Positions 56,251-64,000 of a DNA stretch of 64,000 nt are shown in pieces. This DNA is from Corythucha ciliata (Eukaryota > Arthropoda > Insecta > Hemiptera > Tingidae). The DNA is taken from contig CM075937.1 in NCBI GenBank assembly GCA_038030265.1, positions 28,376,198 to 28,440,197 of the forward strand, written 5' to 3'. The position numbers and the translations under genes are program-made. Numbering within the stretch: position 1 is the stretch's first letter; every line of letters starts with the position of its first letter. The notes beneath the pieces were generated by a model, which did not search any database, had not been told where the DNA came from, and worked only from the letters and a program-made list of their open reading frames with translations.

Positions 56251-56770
56251 TACGTTGCCGTACGAATCTGACCTGAACTGTCTGAACATCAACTACTGCT
56301 GTTGAAAAACTCACAAATTGGGTATATGAAAGTATTATTGCTTCTATTAGGAATCGAGATAAAATTAGGAAAAAACAGTTGAAGGAAGCGTATCATTTGG
56401 ATTTGAAAAAGTACTACCTAAACGTATCTTTATTACTTGGAAACTTATTGAATCTGTTGATAACAAAAGTCATAATGGTATATTTTCGTGAAAAATTAGC
56501 TAAAATGCAGGTAATGCGAAGTCAACTAGGAATGTTATTAACGAAGCTACAGGCAAATTTTTCTTTACATGTCAGGCAATTAGTGAATTAATTTAATTGA
56601 GAAGACCCTTTCTACGGACAATTATGGGATTACCCCCCCCCCCCTCCAAGTACTACTATAGTCACAACTGTGAATTCGAGGGAGTGGGGAGGCTGGAAAT
56701 AAAGAAAGTATTCTTAAAATTAAATACTTACTATTTTTCACTATGGGCCGAAATTCTGTCAAGGTGTCAA
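56251..56770. other. Intergenic
   Basis: Apart from a C tract near 56632-56644, no gene or repeat is recognised. Confidence 0.4.
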
Positions 56771-56774
56771 TAAC

Positions 56775-57475
56775 CGAATTTAAAAAATGGCCGAAAGTAC
56801 TTTTGTGGTGGGAGTAGTTCAGTGATCACCCTCATTTTCATTTCGTGAAAAATTTCACAAAAATCGTACGAGTTCAAAATGGTGCCGCACTTCATAATTA
56901 ATCAGCATTTTTTCGTTCCGATCAGGTCAGGACCGGTCATATTCCGGATTTCAGTGATTCCTGGAGTTCAGCTGTACACCTAAAGTGACTATTCCAATCG
57001 AGGTTCGCGCTTCAGCTCATCTCGCTCACGCCCGGTCAAAATGAATGTGGTTTGTCGTTCGTTTGATCGATGACAGAACTCCTGATGACTCATATGGTTA
57101 TGAAGTTCTTGAGCTTGGGCTACTAGTCACCAAATTTTCCAGAATTGGTTGCAATTTTGGTAAAACTCGCCCTGATTCTGGATCAAGAGCAGACTGTAAC
57201 TTCCAGAACTTCGGTCGAAATTTTCTGAACTGTGGTTTAGGAGTGGGGAAGCGAACAATTACAGATTTTAGCTCGAAAAAATTACACAATGCAGATACCT
57301 CTAAACTATCCCCTCGCGTCTATTTTATCAACAGCCGAATTTTTAGAAATGGCGGACCATAGGCATGTGAGAGGTGTAACAACACGCCCAATGACCTCCA
57401 CTTTTTTTGACGTCCAAAAATCATACGAGTCAGAAATGATGCCACACTTGTATGTTCAGTCATTTCGGACCGGTT
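56775..57475. repeat. Diverged direct repeats about 0.55 kb apart
   Basis: The segment at about 56775-56945 (ATGGCCGAAAG..., AATCGTACGAGTTCAAAATG, GTGCCGCACTT...) resembles 57338-57475 (ATGGCGGACCA..., AATCATACGAGTCAGAAATG, ATGCCACACTT...) in the same orientation. Both end in a GGACCGGT-type motif. They may be units of a dispersed or decayed tandem repeat. Confidence 0.55.
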
Positions 57476-59102
57476 AGGTCTGGTGAGCTTCGGTCAACTC
57501 TGGTCACGAAACCTTCATTTCCACTATTTTTCAGGTCTCGTGATCCCTGGAAGTCAGATTGCTACCTTTCGTGACCGTATTATTCGTAGTGACCCCTTCG
57601 GTCAACGCCGGTCACGATTGGTCAATTGGCGATAATTCTTGAGTGGAATCTGCCTGGTGGGCCCCTTTAATACAGACAGCTCGATGAACGGCTCTTTATT
57701 TTCGCCAATCGCAAGTTTCTGGATTCTTTTTAGTGATTGTGGAACCCGGTTTAGCCGCTCACGACAGCGCTTAAAGTCTGAAGTTAGCCGCTAAATGGCA
57801 ACATTTGGGAACCAAATATCCGTGAAATTGGAAGTACCCTAGCTGAATATTCGGGAAATACATCGCAATTTCCTTTGCTATCTTCTTTGCAATACTCTGC
57901 TCCATCCAAACCATGCCATAAATTTGGCCATTTTTGCCTATCACACCATCCACGACCGACATGGAGGGCTTAAATGGGTGATTTGCAGGTCCATTTTTAC
58001 CAGCTCGTCTCGTAATTTGTATGGTTTTCAGCGTGGACGCCTCCAGCTTGAGACAGTTGCCCCCCTCCAATTCGCGAATGGGGGCACGTTGAAAGGAGCG
58101 GATAGTTCTCGCTTATCCTAGGGTTTTCTCGGGATATTTTTCACACAGAAAAAAACGGTTGATAAAATGACTATTGTAAATTAATGAAATTAATGCGCTG
58201 GGTATTTATTTAAGGGACGCGTACATTCTGGGCGGACTGGTCGTCGTCGTTTTGGCGGCGGCCGAAATCTCTTCGGAAAATCCTCGCCGACGTTTCGTCT
58301 TCAAGCAACTGATAGACCTGATGTAATTAATAATGAATCACGTTAAATGCTACTCTGAGCTCATATTACGAGCGTGTAGTTAGCCCTCAAAATGCCCATA
58401 AGATACTAAACCGCAATACACACATGACCTCTAGTCTAGAGCCAACAAATGAAGAAGCTGACAATATTGGAAATTTAAAAATGAAGTCTAGGGGCAGCCC
58501 AAGTGGCAGATAATTCAACTATAACCGATAAGGTAGGTGGTGGGATATTATTGTAGTGGGTAGAAGGTGTACCACAGAAAACGCTAAAGGAGATAGAAGC
58601 AATTACTTAGGGTTAGGACATATTAATTTATTTGAAACTTATCTGTCGGCTGTTATCAAACTCATAACTCTGGAAAAAGTCATGAAAAATCCCTAGGAGG
58701 TCACAGAACAAGAGAAAACTATCCGCTTTCGTCGACTTCCTCACGTTCGTGAATAGGGCAGGGGTAAATGGCCGTAATTGAAGGCGGTAACACTCAAAAC
58801 TCCGCCACGGACAAAAGCAACAGCGAAAAAATTTGGGGAAAGTCTTAAATTATCCCTTAGAGGTTACAGAACAAGGGAAAACTATCCCCAAGTACCCCTT
58901 GAGGCCCCCTGTGTCATCCCCACCACCACCCGAAGGAAAAGTCAATGGAACCGCGACTCAAATCTTTCTAATTGGTTCACAGAACATTCCTGCAAAGCTT
59001 GGTGCTTTCTTCACTAAAGTGCAGTATTTTATGGCGTGGACGATGTACTATATGATATGTAGTTTTTTATGCTGTTAGTGGATGCTGGTAACGAACAATT
59101 TG
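57476..59102. other. Intergenic with a short diverged repeat
   Basis: The stretch 58675-58730 and the stretch 58835-58890 share GAGGT(C/T)ACAGAACAAG with surrounding similarity, in direct orientation. A minus-strand frame at 57771-58070 is open for 99 codons but resembles nothing known to me. No gene can be named. Confidence 0.4.
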
Positions 59103-60479
59103 ACAGGCGTGAAGTTAGCCCCTTTTCAGAAGGTGAGATCTACGGAGAACAAATTAAGTTGCTAAGAATTCTTAATTTTCTCAAAAACAGCTCCAGGCAT
59201 AGCTAATACGGATGCAAACTTAATGAACTATGGTATAAAGAAAGTCTACAGCAACAGAACTTGACGCACCAGCGTCACGTCTAAAAGTATGTTTGGCTCA
59301 AATTTTGACCGTTCTCCTTGAATGTATGCTGAGTCGAGTGGAGAGGGCCGCTAAAGGGGTCGGCCCCCATATACGAGAGTGAAAAATAAGAGAATGGCTG
59401 AAAACGACCGTTTCCCCCTATCTAGTCACTTTGGGAGGGCACCAGTGTAACGTCTACAAGTAAAGGCTCAAATTTTGACCAGTGCCCCCTGAATGTATGC
59501 TAATTTGGAATTCGACCAGGGATTCTTCAATGCTTGCGAGGTGGGCGAATAATAAAATTCAATTAAGACAAACCAAAAAAATTTCTTTCTTTTTTAGATA
59601 CTCCCGTCGTTTTCTCTAGGGGTTTCCCTTCACTGAAAAGAAATATATAAATATGTGCCTCTCTTTCGTCGTCATTCGGTCTTCTCTTCGAGGAGGTGAG
59701 TTACGAGGACGCACTGGTAACCGGTCTCGTTTGTTGCGGTGCTGTTTTTCAAAATTGTGGGCAATAAGATTACGGTATAATGACAGTAACGAAGCGATTA
59801 AGTCTTACTTTCGTCTGGTCCCGCTGAGGTCGCCTCTGAAATTCAACATTTGTAGTATTGAAAATGAATATCGCCCCTAAGCTGAAGAAAAGAAGAAGAA
59901 AAAAGCCAAAACCCTAAAATTATATATTAACCAAGATTTATAGCTTAAAAACTAATAATATTAATAAAATAAATAAAGAACAGAAATGTCCCGTTGTGGA
60001 CGATATAAATTTTTTGGCGGAAAAAACAATTAAATATGTTCGAATCATTGCAAATGTCCTTGCTCTGAAACGGCATGCTTACCCCTTCCCTGCCATACTG
60101 TTCTTCATCTCTCATCTGGAAAATGCATTTCAATTACGATCCTGTAATAGATTATTAAACTTATGCTCAACGATTAACAGTGAGATTTTGAAAGACGTAA
60201 AATGTGAAAACGTTCACGTCTTTTTTAAATTCCTCCAATCAGCGGTTTCCATACCCAAGCAACCCGTGCCGGCTTTGAGGGGGCGGGCAAGCCGGGTCCT
60301 AAGGGGGCGCATGATGAAAAGGCGAACGAAAAAGAAAAGCCCCAAGAAGCTGGATAAAAATCGAAATAAATTAGTTTAAAATGAGCGTTGGCACAGTCTT
60401 TGGGCCTTTTGGGAACGATTTCACAGCAAACATAGGAAAAATACGCTGATCTCCGTTGTCTGGAGGTCCTTAGGCGGCT

Positions 60480-61620
60480 AAAACTGAGGGAGCGCCTTAC
60501 TGTGGTGTTCTTGAGGCAAGTACGGTGCTAAAATGTTGAAAAGTGCTAATATTTGTGGCCAAAATTGTTAGAAAGTGCTGATTCTATGTTTCTAGATGTA
60601 AATTCCAGAACCAAAATTGAGATCGACGCTAATTTGGGGCTAAAATTGATAAACATGGCTAATTCGCGGCCGAAATGAAGAAAAATCATTGATTAACGTG
60701 TAGAATTGAAAAAAGGCGCTAAATCTCGGCTAAAATTGGGGAAAATAGCCAATTCACGTCTCGTATTAAAATGATACTTCGTGGCTAAAATGTATGAAAA
60801 TATTGCTTAAATCGTGGAAAGAGTTGATAAAAAGTAGTAATTCGTGGCTAAAATGGAGAAAAAGCGATAATTGAGCCAAAAAATTGAGACAAAGCGCTAA
60901 ATTGCAGCAAAAACGCGAATTCTCCGATAAAAGTTTGATAACACCATTTCGCTTTTTCGTGAGCTCAAGTGAAAATCCCGCTAATTCATGGCTAGAAGTG
61001 AAGAAAATATCTAATCAGCCGCTGAAATTAAGAAAATACGCTAGGTCACGGATAAAATTGGTAAAAAGTACTCAATACAGCGGCTAAAGTAAGGAAAATC
61101 ATGAATTCACGACAAAAATTGAAAGAAGCCGCTAATTCACGGTTAATATTGCGAAAAATCGCTAATTCACCCATGAAACTGAGAAGAAGCACTGAGGTGT
61201 GAAAATAACGCTAAATTGCGGTATAAGTGCAGGGGGGTGATTCTGTAACTCGCAAAATTTACGTGTCGTAACTGGGAAGGAGGGGGAGAGGATGTACCCC
61301 GTTGCCTTGGTTTTTCCACACATTTGTCAAGAATTTATTATTTTTTCTTCGAGACCACACATTCTATCGTGAAAATTCCACAGTTTAATTCACTAGGTAT
61401 CGTAAAAACCATGGCAACGAGGTACCTCCCCTCGCCCTTCTTCCATTTTACGACACGTAAATTTTTCAAGTTACAGAATCACCCCCCAGAACACTCCAAT
61501 TCGTGGATTTTCACGGCAACTTCGTGGCTGCAAATGAAAAAATTCGCTACTCCGCGGCAAAACGAGGAAAAAGCACTAGTTGGTGGATGAAATTCAGGCA
61601 AAGCGCTGATTGCATGAATG
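60480..61620. repeat. Decayed minisatellite, ~36-40 bp unit
   Basis: Variants of GCTAATTCACGGCTAAAATT followed by GAGAAAAA(T/G)C recur about twenty times from 60480 to 61225 and again from 61490 to 61620, interrupted by the MITE at 61233-61486. A few more units lie at 62041-62120. Units differ by many substitutions and small indels, so the array is old. The frames across it have no meaning. Confidence 0.75.
61233..61486. mobile_element. MITE with ~85-bp inverted ends and CAG target duplication
   Basis: GGGGGTGATTCTGTAACT at 61233 is mirrored by AGTTACAGAATCACCCCC ending at 61486, and similarity extends about 85 bases inward on each side. CAG flanks both ends (61230-61232 and 61487-61489). 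The element is 254 bases, non-coding and inserted in the minisatellite. A three-base duplication fits PIF/Harbinger-type MITEs, some of which I recall as using CWG targets. Confidence 0.85.
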
Positions 61621-62950
61621 CCCGATTTGACAAAAAGTAAACCGGTCAATTGGCACATGGACAGAAGGATATCAACGGTTTTTGCAGCCCGATTGGTGCA
61701 TTTAGTGATTTTTAAATAAATTTCAACATACTTCAAGAAGGGGTGGATAGTGCGAGGGGAAATAATGACTTGTGAAGCGTCTGAGGGAACAATAACATTT
61801 TTTGTTTACAATAACAAGAAAAAATTGTCCCCCTGATAATGATTCTTACCCACCTCTTTCCTACACCATCCATTTCATTGAATAACCTTTGACGTAATCA
61901 AACCCCCCACTCAAAATTTTTAAAATTTGCTCCAAAAAAATCCTTGGTTGATTTCAATTTTTAGTGTGAGTAATAGTCTTGTGGAAAGCCCTCATTAAGA
62001 AACACCAGTGCACCAGTTGAAAAATGTGAACGTTCCCCCTTCAAAGTAGAAATGGAGAAAAATCTGCTAAAATAAGAAAAAACGCTAATTCATGGCTAAA
62101 ATAATGGAAAATTGCTAATTACAAGGGGCTGCTGAAAGACTCACCCGGGGGCGCCAAACGTCTAAGGCCAACACTGCCAGCATCCGTTACACGGCAACAA
62201 AGACCTTCATGTTTTTTTTTACTTCGTACAAAACCTCACTACTATAAATGTCTTCGGTTACGTCTTCGGCAATCGCCACGAGGTCTCTCAAGTTGGCATT
62301 TTTCGAATTCCTTGCCAAAAGCGATAGCAATTCTAATTTGATTTGCCTCTCTCTGAAATAATGCAAAAATTTGATTACGGTTCCCGGTCTTTTCGTAATA
62401 CTATTCGTGAATAGGGGGAAACGGTCGTTTTCAGCCATCCTCTGATTTTTCACTCTCTTATATGGGGACCGACCACTTTAGCGACCCATACCACTCGACT
62501 TAGCATACGTTCAGGGAGCACAGGTCAAAATTTGAGCCAAATATACTTGTAGACCTAACTTGCTAGGGGTGGGCTGGAGCCCTCCCTTAAATGGCTGGGT
62601 AGGCGGAAACTCGGCCTATGTACAAGTGTATCTAGATGTCATTATTGTATGGAATTTTGTAATTGATCGTCATGTTTGCTTGCTGTAGACTTTCTTTATA
62701 CCATAGTTTATTAAGTTAGCATCCGTTTTTGCTATGCTTAGAGCTGTTTTTGAGAATATTGAGAGAATATTGAGTTAGCAACTCAATTTGTTCTCCGTAG
62801 ATCTAACTTTCTGAAAAGGGACGAAAAGGGTGCTAAATTCACGCCCGTTATGCATGTCTTCGGTTTCACCTTTCACGTAAATTGTACCCAAGATAATAAA
62901 CTATGATGAAAAAAAGAGTTTTTCGCACGACTATTACGGAAACACACCAG

Positions 62951-63087
62951 GGGGCCTATTCTCTAACTCCGAAGCAATAGCTTTTTGGAAGTCATATGTT
63001 TATTTCGTTCATTTTCTTCGAACAAATGAATGAAATAGACGATTGGCTGGCGAAAAAAATATTACTTCTTGTTAGAGAATAGGCCCC
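62951..63087. mobile_element. Second MITE with CAG target duplication
   Basis: GGGGCCTATTCTCTAAC at 62951 and GTTAGAGAATAGGCCCC ending at 63087 form a perfect inverted repeat. CAG flanks both ends (62948-62950 and 63088-63090). The interior contains a palindromic TTCATT/AATGAA stem. The terminus resembles that of the MITE at 61233 (GGGG...ATTCT(G/C)TAACT), so both probably used related transposases. Confidence 0.88.
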
Positions 63088-63090
63088 CAG

Positions 63091-63408
63091 TATCGCACAG
63101 GAAATAGCCACAGAAAGTGACTGTTTTCGTAAAACTATTACGATATGAATCTATATCGTGCACCTATGACGATATGAAAACAGCTGATTACTCCAATTTT
63201 TTGCGCCGTAATTAACCATTTGAAATTCCTGTAAGAGTTTCAGGTTATTCTTAGATAACCTTAGGCAGCCTTCCGAGCTGCTCTTAAAGAAAGGTTACGG
63301 TGTTGTTTTTTTTCTCCGTTGTCAAAGTGCCGGCCGGACTATTTACGACGATAACTAAAAGTGAGAAGTGACTGAAAGTAAAAAATTGAAGAAAAAAAAA
63401 AAAAAAAA
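63091..63408. other. Upstream region of the recombinase-like gene
   Basis: No promoter motif is certain. An eighteen-A run (63392-63409) directly precedes and includes the first base of the ATG. Confidence 0.4.
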
Positions 63409-64000
63409 ATGTTCTCAAGCAGTGATTCGGAAGATTTCGAGAGGAGCAGTTTTAATACTCCGCCAAGGATTGCGAAGATCGCCAAAGCTACCTCACAGAA
63501 CCTTTTGCCGGCGAAATCTGAAGAAAGATACCAACGCGCTTTCGACAAGTTTAACGAGTGGAGGATAAAAGAAAATGCTCAATCGTTCTCTGAAAGGGTC
63601 CTCATGGCGTATTTCAGTGAACTTTCTGAAAGTACGGCACCTAATACGTTGTGGACGTGCTACTCGATGATAAAAAGTTGCCTTCAAATTCGCGAGAATG
63701 TTGACATCACGAAGTATAAACAACTCATTGCATTTTTGAGAAGAAAGTCAAACGGATACCAACCGAAGAAATCTAAATCGTTGTCAAGCGATGAAATTGA
63801 GGATTTTATTACGAATGCTCCAGACGACGTTCACTTGTTGACAAAAGTAAGTCTTTGACTCGTTTGAACTTTGTGCATTAGGTTATATTAATCGTTGGAA
63901 TCAGTGGGGCTTGTCGGAAACAAGAAATAGCCCAGCTTACGGTGAAGGACGTAGAAGATTTTGGTTCGGCTCTTCTCATAAAACTCACAAAGACGAAAAA
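63409..64000 (+). CDS. Tyrosine recombinase-like (Crypton-like) protein, 5' part, runs off the window
   Basis: The ATG at 63409 starts MFSSSDSEDFERSS. Residues about 30-125 look like a SAM-like core-binding domain (LLPAKSEERYQRAFDKFNEW, AYFSELSESTAPNTLWTCYS, YKQLIAFLRRKSNGYQPKKS). After KLLTK-type sequence at codon 146 the frame would stop at 63856 unless 63847-63881 is removed as an intron. Beyond it the frame resumes with VGISGACRKQEIAQLTVKDV, in which GACRKQE matches the box I arginine of tyrosine recombinases. The open frame then continues to the window edge. No lesion is visible in the part shown, unlike nearly every other gene here. It could be an active Crypton-like element or a co-opted gene. 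The catalytic HxxR and Tyr lie beyond the window. Confidence 0.75.
63847..63881 (+). other. Putative 35-nt GT-AG intron, phase 0
   Basis: GTAAGTC at 63847 and GCATTAG ending at 63881 flank 35 bases containing an in-frame stop. Removing them keeps the frame and joins two conserved parts of the recombinase. The length is below the usual minimum for insects, so it may instead be a small insertion that happens to have splice-like ends. Confidence 0.55.

Larger units (their letters stand above)
59103..62848. mobile_element. Fold-back-like composite: long inverted arms around a minisatellite
   Basis: The left arm 59103-59430 and the right arm 62415-62848 are reverse complements with an estimated 85-90% identity. 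Shared stretches include TAGATCTACGGAGAACAAAT, TATGGTATAAAGAAAGTCTA, GGCTCAAATTTTGACC and GGCTGAAAACGACCGTTTCC. The right arm contains about 105 extra bases (62540-62680). Between the arms lie a decayed tandem array and a MITE. No transposase is recognised, so mobility would be non-autonomous. Galileo and FB elements of flies have comparable long arms and internal repeats, but I see no sequence link to them. Confidence 0.7.

Noticed and set aside
57771..58070. 99-codon minus-strand frame starting MEGGNCLKLE
   Set aside because: No known family, no supporting neighbour and no splice or poly(A) context; could be real but cannot be supported.
61479..61736. Minus-strand frame through the minisatellite and MITE arm
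   Set aside because: It is composed of repeat sequence on its right part and MITE arm on its left, with no conserved motif.

Overview
This is a eukaryotic, almost certainly arthropod, nuclear sequence of moderate A+T content. The evidence is the set of mobile-element families (Jockey-type LINEs, BEL/Pao, Penelope-like, pogo/Tigger, hAT, PIF/Harbinger and ISL2EU, IS630/Tc1-like, MULE-like), GT-AG intron signals, AATAAA signals with poly(A) tails, and the absence of bacterial-style gene packing. I cannot name the species. Apart from the unfinished recombinase-like gene at the right edge, I could not identify a host gene with confidence. The window reads as dense accessory DNA made of nested and decayed transposons, plus one apparent endogenous virus-derived sequence.

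Layout. 1-2.4 kb: nothing recognised. 2.9-4.1 kb: a frameshifted tyrosine-recombinase-like coding relic. 4.6-5.2 kb: a SWIM-type cysteine-rich relic. 5.4-6.2 kb (minus): an ISL2EU-type DDE transposase relic. 7.1-11.0 kb: a decayed Jockey-type LINE. 11.06-14.65 kb: two tandem, overlapping pogo/Tigger copies with complementary lesions. 15.1-16.44 kb (minus): an uncharacterised, probably transposase-like protein, directly abutting a Penelope-like RT relic (to 17.1 kb) and a LINE C-terminal relic (to 17.5 kb). 17.5-18.8 kb: an apparent partitivirus-like capsid copy ending in poly(A). 19.9-21.1 kb: a non-coding element bounded by short inverted repeats. 21.35-30.2 kb: a second Jockey-type LINE, split by a BEL/Pao retrotransposon on the opposite strand (23.2-28.4 kb). 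31.35-33.2 kb: a hAT transposase with frameshifts. 34.9-35.3 kb: a possible piggyBac N-terminal relic. 38.0-38.8 kb: a second Penelope-like relic, again abutting a second copy of the uncharacterised transposase-like family (38.8-40.0 kb).

40.2-41.05 kb: a short inverted-repeat element carrying a THAP-like zinc finger relic. 41.7-43.5 kb: MULE-like and PIF/Harbinger fragments. 44.45-44.63 kb: a MITE with TTA duplications. 45.0-46.5 kb and 49.0-49.8 kb: two IS630/Tc1-like transposase relics, with a FLYWCH/MULE-type relic between them. 50.2-50.6 kb: a cluster of hairpins and another MITE-like inverted repeat. 54.4-56.2 kb: LINE RT and MULE-type relics. 59.1-62.85 kb: a composite element with long inverted arms around a decayed minisatellite, itself hit by a MITE. 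62.95-63.09 kb: a second MITE with the same CAG target duplication and a related terminus. 63.4 kb to the end: an open tyrosine-recombinase (Crypton-like) gene that requires a very short intron and runs off the window.

The genes do not form a pathway. The interest lies in the nesting order, in two divergent copies of an uncharacterised transposase-like family, in the endogenous viral copy, and in the fold-back-like element. All family assignments are from recognition of motifs in translated sequence, without any database search.
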